A stretch of 52,833 nucleotides of DNA from contig JAFUCN010000032.1 in NCBI GenBank assembly GCA_017459665.1, positions 1 through 52,833 on the forward strand. The letters are read 5' to 3'. The notes beneath the pieces are model-generated. The model was given only the letters and a program-made list of their open reading frames with translations, had not been told where the DNA came from and made no database searches. The DNA comes from Methanobrevibacter sp. (GTDB taxonomy: Archaea; Methanobacteriota; Methanobacteria; Methanobacteriales; Methanobacteriaceae). Each line of letters opens with the position of its first letter. Within the stretch, counting starts at the first letter, position 1. A program made the position numbers and the translations under genes. Positions 25,737 to 35,178 of the stretch are shown here, in pieces.

Positions 25737-28319
25737 ATGAGAAATAAATCATTTATTTTTTTATTTGTATTAATTTTCATGGTTGTTTTTTCGCTAAGTG
25801 CTGTTAGTGCAGATGATTTACAAAGCATAGATTCTGGTGAAGTCTCAGGGGACGTTGATGTAGCTACTGTAAATCCATGGAATACAAGTGGGGAGTTAAC
25901 TTATGAGATTCCATCTGAAGCTAAAGACATCAAAAGCGCTAATCTTTATGTAAATGTTTATGCGGGTAGTGCTAAAAATACTCATGGTGCTATTGCTAAT
26001 GTGAGTTTAAACACTACCAGTGGTGATAAACAGATAGCAACAGAACAATTATGGATTGAAGATGGAAGTACTGATGGAACTATTTATACTGTAAATAATC
26101 ACACCAATAAATGCTATTCCGATTATCAAATGTATTATGATTTGACTGATTCTTTAAAAGGATTGAACGGTTCATCAATTACAATTAAAGTCGATACATT
26201 TAAAATGGATAATAAGACATTTGATGGAAGAATAAAATTAATCGCATTGGTTTTAGCATATGATGATGGGGATAATGATAAAATTACATATTGGTTAGAT
26301 TCAACTCAAAAATGGACAAAAACAAATGTAACCACTACTTTTGAAACTGAGAATTTAACTGATATTTTCACTGCAGAGCTAGTTAATGTTGCTCTTTCAA
26401 GTGCTGACGGTAGTTTCATGTTAAATGATGAAATTATTGGAGATGCACTTAATCATACTGGTGGAAATTATTATCAATATAATTATTGGGATGTAACCAG
26501 TAAAATGAAAGAAGGTCAAAAAACTGAATTGTTGTCTATGAATGTTGGAACTAGTTCTTATGCATCACTTAAGAATGTTTTATCAGTTTTAAAAGTACAA
26601 TCTAATGTTACAATTGATGTGAGTTTAGCTACTGAATATTCAAGTGTTAATACTTGTTATGCTGGTACTAATAATACTTTAACTGTTAAAGTTAACTCAG
26701 ATAAAAAAGGTAAATATGTTATTGAATTGTTAGCTGATGGTGCTGTTGTAGATAGTAGTGAAATTGAATTTGATGGTGGAAATCAGACTACTCTTTTATT
26801 AACTGATCCTACTATTAGGCCGGTTGATGAAACTACAGTTAACGGTGCTAACAATACTAAAGTTACATATGCAGTAAATGTTAAATTTAATAACAATATT
26901 GTTGCTAATGCTAATAAAACTGTTCCAGTTTTATACAATGGTAATTTAGGTAAAGATTTGGCATATGATGCTGTTTATATTGAAAATTATAATACTTTTG
27001 TAGTTTCTGGTGGTTTAGTTAGTGATATTCAAGATGTAAGTACTTATATGTCAGCTGCAACTACAAATAGAACTGATGTTTGGACAATTAATTTAGATAA
27101 CGGCTCTTCATTAGCAAATGCATTTATTTATGTTGCTTATAACTGGGATAAATCAGGTGCAACAGGTCCAGTTTTCAATGCTACCTTTAATGGAAATAAT
27201 ATCACACCTAAAGCTCATTACAGAGATCAATCCAACTTAGGTAATTATGGAAAATATGGTTATGGATTATTTGTTTATGATGTATCTGATTTGGCTCAAT
27301 CTGGTGAAAATACATTAGTTTTAAATAAAGAAAGTGGTTTAACTGCTGTTTATCCATCTAATTTGATTTATTTATTTAACAGTAATGATAGTAAAATATT
27401 AACAACTGTTTACATGGCTGATGGTGCAGATTTATTAGCTAATTCTAATAATAATGCTGGAAGAATTGCTAAAACTGTTTCTTTATTTGATGTAGATACT
27501 AAAGATGTATTAAATTCAACATTATATGTTTTCGCTGCTAGTGCTCAATCCGGTGAGGGAAATATTATATTTAATGGTGATGCAGATATTAATGTTTGGA
27601 ATGATAGTTCTAACTCCTTGAGCGTTTATAATAGAGATGTTAGTGCTAGTTTATCCAATTCAAGTGAAATTTCATTTGTTGCAACAGGATCAACTATTTT
27701 GGCATTAAATCAAATCATTACAACCACTAAAAATGCTCCTATCAAAACAACTGTAACCGCTTCTAAACTCTCAACAACTTATGATTCTGGTAAAACATTC
27801 AATGTGAAAGTTGTAAACGAGAATAATACTCCAATTACTGGTTTAAAACTCACTTTAAAAGTTTACACTGGTAGCAAATATGTCACTAAATACATTACAA
27901 CTAATACAAATGGTATAGCAACTTACCAAGGTTCTACATTAGCTATTGGTACACATAATGTCGAAATCACTTCAGATAATGACAAATATGATGTAACTAA
28001 AACTACTTCTTCCATTAAAGTTGCTAAAGCAAAGACTACTGTTAAAGCTCCAAAAGTAACTACTAAAGTTAAAAAATCCAAATACTTTAAAGTTACTGTT
28101 AAAAACAAAGCAACTAATAAAGTAGTTAAAAGCATTAAAGTTAAAGTGAAAGTGTACACTGGTAAAAAATCAAAAACTTATACTCTAAAAACCACTTCTA
28201 AAGGTGTTGCTAAACTTAACACCAAATCTTTAAAAGTTGGTTCACATAAAGTTGTGATTTCTTCTGGTGATGCTAAATATGCTATTAGTGCAAAAAGTAC
28301 AATTGTTATTAAAAAATAG
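25737..28319 (+). CDS. DUF3344 surface protein with Ig-like C-terminal repeats
   Basis: This is an 860-residue secreted protein. A signal peptide (FIFLFVLIFMVVFSLSAVSA) is followed by DUF3344-type sequence in which two related blocks repeat, each with a WNTSGELTYEIP or NLDNGSSLANAF start and YDVSDL-like ends. A CARDB-like section lies between them. The last 200 residues are two Lys/Thr-rich Ig-like domains (TTVTASKLSTTYDSGKTFNV...), the wall-facing modules of adhesin-like proteins in this genus. The start is ATG 25737 after GTGGGAT, since the TTG at 25725 would extend the N-terminus for no reason. Shared promoter boxes link it to the CobN-like operon, perhaps as its surface ligand-binding partner. 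Confidence 0.75.
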   Translation: MRNKSFIFLFVLIFMVVFSLSAVSADDLQSIDSGEVSGDVDVATVNPWNTSGELTYEIPSEAKDIKSANLYVNVYAGSAKNTHGAIANVSLNTTSGDKQIATEQLWIEDGSTDGTIYTVNNHTNKCYSDYQMYYDLTDSLKGLNGSSITIKVDTFKMDNKTFDGRIKLIALVLAYDDGDNDKITYWLDSTQKWTKTNVTTTFETENLTDIFTAELVNVALSSADGSFMLNDEIIGDALNHTGGNYYQYNYWDVTSKMKEGQKTELLSMNVGTSSYASLKNVLSVLKVQSNVTIDVSLATEYSSVNTCYAGTNNTLTVKVNSDKKGKYVIELLADGAVVDSSEIEFDGGNQTTLLLTDPTIRPVDETTVNGANNTKVTYAVNVKFNNNIVANANKTVPVLYNGNLGKDLAYDAVYIENYNTFVVSGGLVSDIQDVSTYMSAATTNRTDVWTINLDNGSSLANAFIYVAYNWDKSGATGPVFNATFNGNNITPKAHYRDQSNLGNYGKYGYGLFVYDVSDLAQSGENTLVLNKESGLTAVYPSNLIYLFNSNDSKILTTVYMADGADLLANSNNNAGRIAKTVSLFDVDTKDVLNSTLYVFAASAQSGEGNIIFNGDADINVWNDSSNSLSVYNRDVSASLSNSSEISFVATGSTILALNQIITTTKNAPIKTTVTASKLSTTYDSGKTFNVKVVNENNTPITGLKLTLKVYTGSKYVTKYITTNTNGIATYQGSTLAIGTHNVEITSDNDKYDVTKTTSSIKVAKAKTTVKAPKVTTKVKKSKYFKVTVKNKATNKVVKSIKVKVKVYTGKKSKTYTLKTTSKGVAKLNTKSLKVGSHKVVISSGDAKYAISAKSTIVIKK

Positions 28320-28471
28320 GAGTTAAATCCAACTTCTATTTCTTTTTTTATTTTTAAAATCCGATTAATATTTTGAAGGCTTTCCTTTTAAATTAATTAT
28401 TTAATGGAGTGTTAATTTGGTTATATTAAATTATCAGTTAACTATTTATAATTTGTATTGTGATATGTAGA

Positions 28472-28480
28472 TTTATATAT
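28472..28480 (+). promoter_or_regulatory. TATA box of the radical SAM gene; leaderless transcript expected
   Basis: TTTATATAT is centred 27 bases before the ATG at 28503, and no ribosome site precedes that ATG. Confidence 0.5.
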
Positions 28481-28502
28481 TTTAATTTCTTAATTTTAAT
28501 TA

Positions 28503-29381
28503 ATGTTGATTAATCACAAGGATGTCAAATCAGTAATTTCAAAGTCAAACCTGCCGATTGCAGGCTTCACTGTCAATCCATATGTTGGATGTGCACATGC
28601 CTGTAAGTATTGTTATGCAGACTTCATGAAAAGGTTTACAGGCCATAAAGAGCAGTGGGGAAGCTTTGTTGACGTTAAGCACTGGCCTCAAATCAAAAAC
28701 CCTCAAAAATATTCGGGCAAAACCATCATTGTTGGGTCTGTAACTGATGGTTATCATCAGTGTGAAAGGGAATTTGAAAGGACAAGGGAGTTTTTAAAGG
28801 AGCTTAAAGGCGTTGACGTCAACCTGATTATAACTACAAAGTCATCATTGATATTAAGGGATTTGGATTTGATTAAGAAGTTTCCAGACCCTATCGTTTC
28901 AATTTCAATCAATACTTTAGATGAAGAGTTTAAATCTGACATGGATAACGCTTCACCTATTTCGGAAAGGCTAGAAACACTTAAGAGGTTTCATGATGAA
29001 GGAATCAAGACAGTCTGCTTTATCTCTCCGATTTTTCCGGGAATAACTGATGTTTTTGAAATAATTGGAGAGGTAATAGGTTATGTTGACTATATTTGGC
29101 TTGAAAACTTAAATCTTCGTGGAGGATACAAGAAGGTTATTTTGGATTATATTTCAGAAAAGTATCCTGATTTGGAGATGCTCTATGAAGACATCTATAA
29201 ATTCAAAAACATGGATTATTGGAGGGAACTGGACGCAAAAGTAGAAAAGTTTGCTTTGGAAAATGACTATATGTATGTCATTGATGAAGAACCATTTTTA
29301 ATTAACCCTTCCGATAAACCGATTATTATTAACTATTTTTACCATGAAAAGATAAGGCAAAGCTCTAAAAACAGCAAATAA
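28503..29381 (+). CDS. Radical SAM protein of the SPL (spore photolyase-like) group
   Basis: At 292 residues the protein has Cys30-x3-Cys34-x2-Cys37 (GCAHACKYCYA), which binds the 4Fe-4S cluster that cleaves S-adenosylmethionine. Later blocks VGSVTDGYHQCEREF, LIITTKSSLILRDLDLI and SISINTLDEEF fit the SPL-like subgroup found in many archaea and Bacteroides, part of it known as mobile-pair proteins. No partner radical SAM gene is beside it here. The reaction is unknown. It is probably a leaderless single-gene transcript. Confidence 0.85.
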   Translation: MLINHKDVKSVISKSNLPIAGFTVNPYVGCAHACKYCYADFMKRFTGHKEQWGSFVDVKHWPQIKNPQKYSGKTIIVGSVTDGYHQCEREFERTREFLKELKGVDVNLIITTKSSLILRDLDLIKKFPDPIVSISINTLDEEFKSDMDNASPISERLETLKRFHDEGIKTVCFISPIFPGITDVFEIIGEVIGYVDYIWLENLNLRGGYKKVILDYISEKYPDLEMLYEDIYKFKNMDYWRELDAKVEKFALENDYMYVIDEEPFLINPSDKPIIINYFYHEKIRQSSKNSK

Positions 29382-29472
29382 GAAAAAAGTTGTATGGATT
29401 CGTAAAATTGAAGTGATTTATAAGAGAAAATATATAAATTAGAAAGTATATACAATTGTTTAGGTGAGAATC

Positions 29473-29619
29473 ATGGCAAAACCTATTGCTCCAACTCCTG
29501 TTTTTGAGGGAGAATCTTTAAAAGAATTGCAGGAATATATTAAAAGACCTATGAATAACAAAGAAAGAGAAATTTCAAAAAGAATGCAAGAGAAAAGAAG
29601 AGTCCCGGTTTTTAGATAG
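29473..29619 (+). CDS. Small basic antitoxin-like protein (48 aa)
   Basis: The 48-residue product starts MAKPIAPTPVFEGESLKEL and ends MQEKRRVPVFR. The pattern PxAPTPV-x-EGE at the N-terminus followed by a charged helix resembles small antitoxin-like proteins seen beside GNAT or PIN toxins in archaea; that recall is not verified. It has a strong TAGGTGAGAA ribosome site and a TATA-like AATATATAAAT about 40 bases upstream. The neighbouring convergent gene is a broken GNAT acetyltransferase, so this could be an orphaned antitoxin. Confidence 0.6.
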   Translation: MAKPIAPTPVFEGESLKELQEYIKRPMNNKEREISKRMQEKRRVPVFR

Positions 29620-29643
29620 GGATCTTAAATTTTTTTAATATCT

Positions 29644-30157
29644 TTAAACATTGTTATAGTTTTGTGTTTGTCTCTTAATGCTTTTCTTTTTGCTTTTTTT
29701 TGGATTGTGTAAGTTGATTTGGGTGAATGAGTTTTTCAGATAGAATTTCCTTGCACTACAATAAGAATCAACAACTATAAATTTGATTCCTATTTCTTCT
29801 GATAATTCTTTAATATCCATACAAATATCATCTAAAATCATTGTTCCTATCTTTAAACCTTTGTAGTTAATGTTTACACCTAAACGACCAATTTTTACAG
29901 AGGGATAACTTTTATATTTTCACATTTTTCTTAACAATATTATAAGCTATATTGTCATTTAAAATTGTGACGAAACCTATTATTTTGTTATCATAAATGG
30001 CTAAATACATAACACTTAGGTTTTCTTCCTGTTCTCTTAAAGCATCGTCTTTTAAGAATTAGTCTAAGTCATCAACTCCACATGAAAAATCGCTTAAGTC
30101 ATGTTCTGCCGATAATTTTTCATAATGATAATTCTCAATAATTTCTTTTGAATCCAT
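29644..30157 (-). pseudogene. Broken GNAT-family acetyltransferase, toxin-like type
   Basis: From ATG 30157 the frame reads SAEHDLSDFSCGVDDLD and hits TAA at 30061-30059 where the family normally has Glu, then continues FLKDDALREQEENLSVMYLAIYD. It stops again after an A4 run (29917-29920). Removing one A restores KYKSYPSVKIGRLGVNINYKGLKIGTMILDDI and a final SYCSARKFYLKNSFTQIN, which are the acetyl-CoA-binding and C-terminal motifs of GNAT proteins. The opening FxCGVxxLDxFL is typical of GNAT toxins that acetylate aminoacyl-tRNA. The intact length would be about 170. It is inactive as it stands. Confidence 0.75.
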
Positions 30158-30245
30158 AATAATACTTTATTTTACTATTAAATATATTTTACTGTTTTAA
30201 ATTAAGTAAATAACCATATTTAATTGTAATATTATATATTAAGAT

Positions 30246-30291
30246 AAATTTTACAGTTTTATACAATTTTACAACTTAAAATCAATTTTCT
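30246..30291 (+). promoter_or_regulatory. AATTTTAC box array upstream of the TPR gene
   Basis: AAATTTTAC at 30246, CAATTTTAC at 30264 and the weaker CAATTTTCTC at 30283 begin 18 and 19 bases apart. This matches the three-box array in front of metY in sequence, order and period. Confidence 0.4.
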
Positions 30292-30357
30292 CAAATAGAA
30301 AGATTTTTAAGATTAAAAACCAATATCATTACCACAAATAATTTTGTGGGTGATACC

Positions 30358-31152
30358 ATGAAAAAAGATGCAGAAGACATTAAAGTCAACAAAAGAAAAA
30401 ACGATAAAGTCTACTTTGAATCTACATTAATTCAAAACATTTCAGATGGTATAGACTTCTTAAGAGATGAAAGTAAGGAAATACTTAAAGAATTGGACTT
30501 AAACGGAATCGATGAGTTTGATTTGGAGGAATTCGGAAGGGATACTCTTGACCAGATTGACGATATCGTAGATGACATGTCCAAATTCAAGTCTGAAATT
30601 ATAAATTCCGATGATTTTCCACAATCCGTTAAAAAATCATACAGAGACACTCAGATGTATTTAAACAGGGATGATGATTACGTCAGAAGAGCCAGACGCA
30701 AATTCAATAAACTTGAGTCTGACGAAATTGTTGATTTCTATAAGACAAACATTAGGGTCATTGAGCTTTGTAGCAAAGCTATTGAGGTAAACAACACTAA
30801 TTTCGATGCATACTATCTTAAAGGTCAGGCATTAATAAACCTTGAAGAGTATGACGATGCAATCGATGAGTTTATCAATGCATTGTCCATTGAGGATAAC
30901 ACTGAAGTCTGGTTGGCCATTGCAAATGCAAACAGGCTCAATTATGAGTTTGGTGATGCAATAAGCGTTTACGATAAAATATTAAATGAGGATAAAGATT
31001 CATTTGAAGCCCTTAAAGGTAAGGCATACACTTACTTTGACTGGGAGGACTTTAAAAAAGCGGATGAATTTTTCAAAAAGGCCAACTCCATTGAGTATCT
31101 TGACGAAGAGTCAATGAGAACCTGGGGAGAAAGCCTTGAAAAATTAGGTTAG
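30358..31152 (+). CDS. Tetratricopeptide-repeat protein
   Basis: This is a 264-residue soluble protein. Residues 1-115 are highly charged and helical. From about residue 125 there are three to four TPR units (EVNNTNFDAYYLKGQALINLEEYDDAIDEFINALSIE, then NRLNYEFGDAISVYDKILNEDKDSFEALKGKAYTYFDWEDFKKADEFFKKA). TPRs bind partner proteins; no partner can be named. I start at ATG 30358 with the GGGTGAT ribosome site rather than the GTG at 30346. It converges with the ABC operon, with its stop 2 bases from the MarR stop. Confidence 0.85.
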   Translation: MKKDAEDIKVNKRKNDKVYFESTLIQNISDGIDFLRDESKEILKELDLNGIDEFDLEEFGRDTLDQIDDIVDDMSKFKSEIINSDDFPQSVKKSYRDTQMYLNRDDDYVRRARRKFNKLESDEIVDFYKTNIRVIELCSKAIEVNNTNFDAYYLKGQALINLEEYDDAIDEFINALSIEDNTEVWLAIANANRLNYEFGDAISVYDKILNEDKDSFEALKGKAYTYFDWEDFKKADEFFKKANSIEYLDEESMRTWGESLEKLG

Positions 31153-31154
31153 GA

Positions 31155-31670
31155 TTACTTATTTTTAAGTAATCTGAACCATTCTTTATAATCACCATCA
31201 TCACCAAAAAACTTTTTGAATACTTCTTTTCTATGTTTTAGCATTTTTTCATATTTTTCGGGATTTTCAGTTTTAATCCTATTGTGTAGCTCTTTAGATA
31301 TTAAATCCAGACAGTGATTAAACTCCTCTTTTTCATCGTTACTTAAACAGTCAAAAATATCAATGTCTTTTGGTTTTTGGAACTTGAATTCATGGCCTTT
31401 TTCAGTTAGATAAATGAGCAGTACTCTTTTATCATCAGGGGAGCTTTCCTTTTTTACATAACCTTTTTTTATTAGCTTATTTAGAGTTTCATTTAATGAG
31501 GTTACATTGATATTTAATATTTCGGATAAATCCTTTGTGGAAATGCCGTCCTTTTGATTTAGGATGGCAAGGATTCTGCCTTGTCCTCTTGAAATGCTTT
31601 TGTTATTGGCATTTCTCCGTTTAAGTGATTCATTGACGAATATTAACTTATGGTAAAGCAATTCATTCAT
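31155..31670 (-). CDS. MarR-family regulator of the ABC exporter operon
   Basis: The 171-residue protein has a MarR winged helix: ISRGQGRILAILNQKDGISTKDLSEILNINVTSLNETLNKLIKKGYV, then the wing KESSPDDKRVLLIYLTEKG with the conserved Asp-Asp-Arg. An unusual basic C-terminal tail (LKHRKEVFKKFFGDDGDYKEWF) follows. Its ATG overlaps the stop of the upstream ABC gene by 4 bases, so it is the third gene of one operon. It probably represses that operon through the AGGTACCT sites at 35177-35212. Confidence 0.88.
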   Translation of the reverse strand: MNELLYHKLIFVNESLKRRNANNKSISRGQGRILAILNQKDGISTKDLSEILNINVTSLNETLNKLIKKGYVKKESSPDDKRVLLIYLTEKGHEFKFQKPKDIDIFDCLSNDEKEEFNHCLDLISKELHNRIKTENPEKYEKMLKHRKEVFKKFFGDDGDYKEWFRLLKNK

Positions 31671-33472
31671 ATTATGTTCTCCTTGTTTTGCGCATTTAAG
31701 GTATTGTAGTAATATCCTTTTTTGCCAAGCAATTCCTCATGAGTTCCGGATTCGATAATTTCACCATTTTCAAGCACCAGAATCTTATCTGCATTTTTGA
31801 TTGTTGACAATCTGTGAGCTATGATGAAACTTGTTCTGTTTTCCATCAATCTGTCCATTGCCTTTTGAATCAGCTTTTCTGTTCTTGTATCAACGCTTGA
31901 TGTTGCCTCATCCAAAATCAGTATCTCTTTTCTTGACAGGATTGTTCTGGCTATTGTTAAAAGCTGTTTTTGACCATGTGAAATGTTGTCGGTGTCTTCA
32001 TTTAAAACACTTTCATAGCCGTCAGGAAGCTGCTTTATGAAATTATCCGCATAAACCTGCTTTGCAGCTTCAATCACCTCTTCATCACTGGCATTCAGGT
32101 TACCGTAACGGATATTGTTTGCAATGGTATCTGAAAACAGCCAGGAGTCTTGAAGAACCATTCCAATCATTGATCTAAGTGAATGCTTGTCATACTCTTC
32201 AATGTCCACTCCGTCGATTCTGATTGAGCCGTTGTTTACGTCATAAAATCTCATGAGCAATTTAACGATTGTTGTTTTTCCGGCTCCTGTTTCACCGACA
32301 ATAGCTATCTTTTCACCTTTTTTAACATTGAATGTTAAATCCTTGATGATTTTTTCGTTTGGTGTGTATCCAAAGCTCACGTTTTCAAATGTTATTTCAT
32401 CTTTAAGTGAGGTGATTTGCTTATCTGATGGATTTTCCTCATCATCAAGTTCTAAAAACTCAAAAATCCTTTCTGTTGCAGCCATTGCGGTTTGAACAAG
32501 GTTCATGACTCTTGTGATTTGCTGGATTGGTCTTGTGAAGTTTTCAATGTACTGGAAGAACGCAAGTATGTCTCCAACAGCTATTTCCCTTTGAAGCACG
32601 AATATTGCACCTAAAACAGCAATCAGGACATATGCAAAGTTTGAAATAAAATTCATTGCAGGTCCGGTTAAGCTTGAGAAGAACTGTGATTTCCATTCCT
32701 GATCATACCAGTTGTCATTGTCATTTTCGAATTTTTCTATTGAAATGTCTTCCTGGTTGAATGCACGGATTATATCATGGCCTGTAAAAGTCTCATCGAT
32801 TTGGGCATTAAGACTTCCTTTAAATACCAGCTGTTTTAGGAAATAGCTCTGTGAGTATCTTGTTACAAGAATAATCATTACAAATGATATTGGAATCAGT
32901 ATTACTGTTGCAAGTGTCATCCAAACATTGATGTAGAGCATCATGGCAAAAACGCCGATGATTGTGATTATTGCAGTCAGCATCTGGAGGAATGCCTGTG
33001 TAATTCCTGTTTGAAGTGAATCCACATCGTTGGTCATTCTTGAGAGAATATCTCCCCTTTTGTTTTCATCAACATCTTCCATTGAAAGGGAGGTAATCTT
33101 ATCCATTACCTTTGACCTTAAGTTATAACTGATATCAGTTGATATTCCTACCAAAAAGTAGCTTTGAAGGTATGAAAACACTGCACTTATGATATAAAGT
33201 ACCACAACTATGCTTAAATAGAAAAACAGACTGTTGAAGTCAATTGTTCCGGTATGATGCATAATGTTGTTGATTCCGTTGAATATTGTTGTTGTTGCAA
33301 GACCAATTAACAGTGGAGATATCACTGAAAATACTGTGGAAAATATTGCACAAACTACAGTAATTATTAGTTTTAGTTTATATCCTCCTAAAAGCTTCAA
33401 TATATTTTTAATTGCCTTTTTGTTGTCTGTTGCTTTTTCAGGGGGTTTTCTTTTTGCAGGTGGCGGACTCAT
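31667..33472 (-). CDS. ABC exporter half-transporter, catalytic subunit
   Basis: At 601 residues, six membrane helices (about 35-320) are fused to an ATPase domain. Walker A is GETGAGKTT. Walker B is ILILDEATSSVD with the catalytic Glu present. The signature is ISHGQKQ, not LSGGQ, so it is degenerate. Together with the preceding gene, which has the opposite defects, this gives the asymmetric pair seen in TM287/288 and LmrCD. It therefore supplies the hydrolytic Walker residues of the consensus site. Probable role: export of drugs, lipids or peptides. It overlaps both neighbours by 4 bases. Confidence 0.92.
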   Translation of the reverse strand: MSPPPAKRKPPEKATDNKKAIKNILKLLGGYKLKLIITVVCAIFSTVFSVISPLLIGLATTTIFNGINNIMHHTGTIDFNSLFFYLSIVVVLYIISAVFSYLQSYFLVGISTDISYNLRSKVMDKITSLSMEDVDENKRGDILSRMTNDVDSLQTGITQAFLQMLTAIITIIGVFAMMLYINVWMTLATVILIPISFVMIILVTRYSQSYFLKQLVFKGSLNAQIDETFTGHDIIRAFNQEDISIEKFENDNDNWYDQEWKSQFFSSLTGPAMNFISNFAYVLIAVLGAIFVLQREIAVGDILAFFQYIENFTRPIQQITRVMNLVQTAMAATERIFEFLELDDEENPSDKQITSLKDEITFENVSFGYTPNEKIIKDLTFNVKKGEKIAIVGETGAGKTTIVKLLMRFYDVNNGSIRIDGVDIEEYDKHSLRSMIGMVLQDSWLFSDTIANNIRYGNLNASDEEVIEAAKQVYADNFIKQLPDGYESVLNEDTDNISHGQKQLLTIARTILSRKEILILDEATSSVDTRTEKLIQKAMDRLMENRTSFIIAHRLSTIKNADKILVLENGEIIESGTHEELLGKKGYYYNTLNAQNKENII

Positions 33473-35178
33473 AAGCTTGCCTCCATATTGTCAATTTGAG
33501 ATTTTACAATCTCGTGATATATACTGCATGATTCATTTAGTTCATCATGAGTTCCCTTATCAATTATTTCGCCGTTGTCCATCACGATTATTTCATCTGC
33601 ATCCTTGATTGTTGAAATCCTTTGGGATACAATTAAAATGCTTGAGTCTTTTGAAAGTTGGTTTAAATTATTTTTCACTTTTGCCTCGGTATTCATGTCA
33701 AGTGCTGAAAAACAGTCATCAAACAGATAAAAGCTATGCTTGCCGATGATTGTCCTTGCGATTGAAAGACGCTGCTTTTGACCGCCTGAAAAGTTGGAGG
33801 CCTCCTGGGCAACCTCATCATCGATTGACTCGATAAAGTCAACCTGCGCCATATTAAGAGCATTTTCTATATCTGCATCACTTGCATCTGCCTTTCCGGT
33901 CAACATGTTTGATTTGACAGTTCCCTGAAAGAGAATTGCCTTTTGAGGTGTAAAGCTGATTTTATCCCTTAAAGCTTTTAAAGTATAATCTTTAATGTTT
34001 CTGCCGCCAATCAGGATTTCACCGGAGGTCGGGTCCTGAAGCCTTGGAATCAGGTTAAGTATTGTTGATTTTCCGCTTCCGGTTCCTCCGATAATTGCAG
34101 TGGTCTTTCCTGGTTTTAAAGTAAAGTTTATATCTTTAAGTGTTTCCTTTTCGCTTCCAGGGTATTTGTATGATACATCCCTAAATTCTAAAGTTGGATT
34201 ACTTTCAATTTGTGTAATTTCACCGTCGTTAATTGTGATTTCAGTGTTTAGGACTTCCGCTACACGTCTTCCTGAAACAAGTATTCTTGGAAGTATAATC
34301 AAAAAGCCACCCATCAAAATAAATGAGGTAACAATCTGTGTGGAATATTGGATAAATGCTATGATGTCTCCTGTCAGAATTGATGAGTTAAGTGCATCAT
34401 ATGCTCCGAAGTATAAAATCAATACAATCATTATATTTAGAACCAATGTCATTGCAGGCATTAGGATAAACATGTTTCTGTAAACATAGAGATTGACATC
34501 CAAAAAGTCTCTGTTTATTTTTTCGAATTTTTCCCTTTCTGTGTCCTGTCTTACAAAGGCCTTGATTACTGGTATTCCAATTAGGATTTCTCTTGTGGCT
34601 CTGTTCATTCTGTCTATAATTTCCTGAGTTATCTTGAAGTAAGGCAGGATTCTTGCAACTACAAAAATTAAAAGTGCTGCAACAACAATGAATGTAACCA
34701 ATATAATCCATGAAAGATCTGTTCCAAGCTCAAACGCTTTTATAACACTTCCAACACCTAAAATAGGTGCAAACAAAAGTGTTGTGAATATCATTCCGAT
34801 AACGCTTTGAATCTGGTTAATGTCGTTTGTTGTACGGGTAATCAGAGATGATCTTGAGATGTTGTTCAGTTCATGGTTTGAGAATTTTAAAACTTTCCTG
34901 TAGACTATTTTTCTTAAATCCTTTGCATATCCTGATGATACTCTGCTTGAAAAGTAGGATATGAAAACTGCTGCAAAAACGGATACTGTTACCATCAAAA
35001 GCATCATTGCCCCAGTCTCCCATATAAAATTAACATCAGCATTCTGAATACCTATATTTACAATGTCTGCTGTGTATGATGGCAGGGTCAGATTGCAGTA
35101 TGCCTGAACGATTAAAAAGAATATTATCAGTAAAATCTGTGGAATTTTATTTCTTATTGGTCTTAATAAATTTCTCAT
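33469..35178 (-). CDS. ABC exporter half-transporter, subunit with degenerate ATP site
   Basis: The 569-residue product starts with six membrane helices and ends with an ATPase domain. Walker A GGTGSGKST and signature FSGGQKQRLSIART are canonical. Walker B reads FYLFDDCFSALD, with Asp replacing the catalytic Glu, as in TM287-type subunits of heterodimeric exporters. It is the first gene of the operon. The ribosome site GGAGGT before its ATG is itself part of an AGGTACCT repeat that may be the operator. Confidence 0.92.
   Translation of the reverse strand: MRNLLRPIRNKIPQILLIIFFLIVQAYCNLTLPSYTADIVNIGIQNADVNFIWETGAMMLLMVTVSVFAAVFISYFSSRVSSGYAKDLRKIVYRKVLKFSNHELNNISRSSLITRTTNDINQIQSVIGMIFTTLLFAPILGVGSVIKAFELGTDLSWIILVTFIVVAALLIFVVARILPYFKITQEIIDRMNRATREILIGIPVIKAFVRQDTEREKFEKINRDFLDVNLYVYRNMFILMPAMTLVLNIMIVLILYFGAYDALNSSILTGDIIAFIQYSTQIVTSFILMGGFLIILPRILVSGRRVAEVLNTEITINDGEITQIESNPTLEFRDVSYKYPGSEKETLKDINFTLKPGKTTAIIGGTGSGKSTILNLIPRLQDPTSGEILIGGRNIKDYTLKALRDKISFTPQKAILFQGTVKSNMLTGKADASDADIENALNMAQVDFIESIDDEVAQEASNFSGGQKQRLSIARTIIGKHSFYLFDDCFSALDMNTEAKVKNNLNQLSKDSSILIVSQRISTIKDADEIIVMDNGEIIDKGTHDELNESCSIYHEIVKSQIDNMEASL

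Noticed and set aside
33264..33608. Plus-strand frame of 114 codons opposite the two ABC genes
   Set aside because: It is antisense to the coupled overlap of two certain genes, with no supporting signals.
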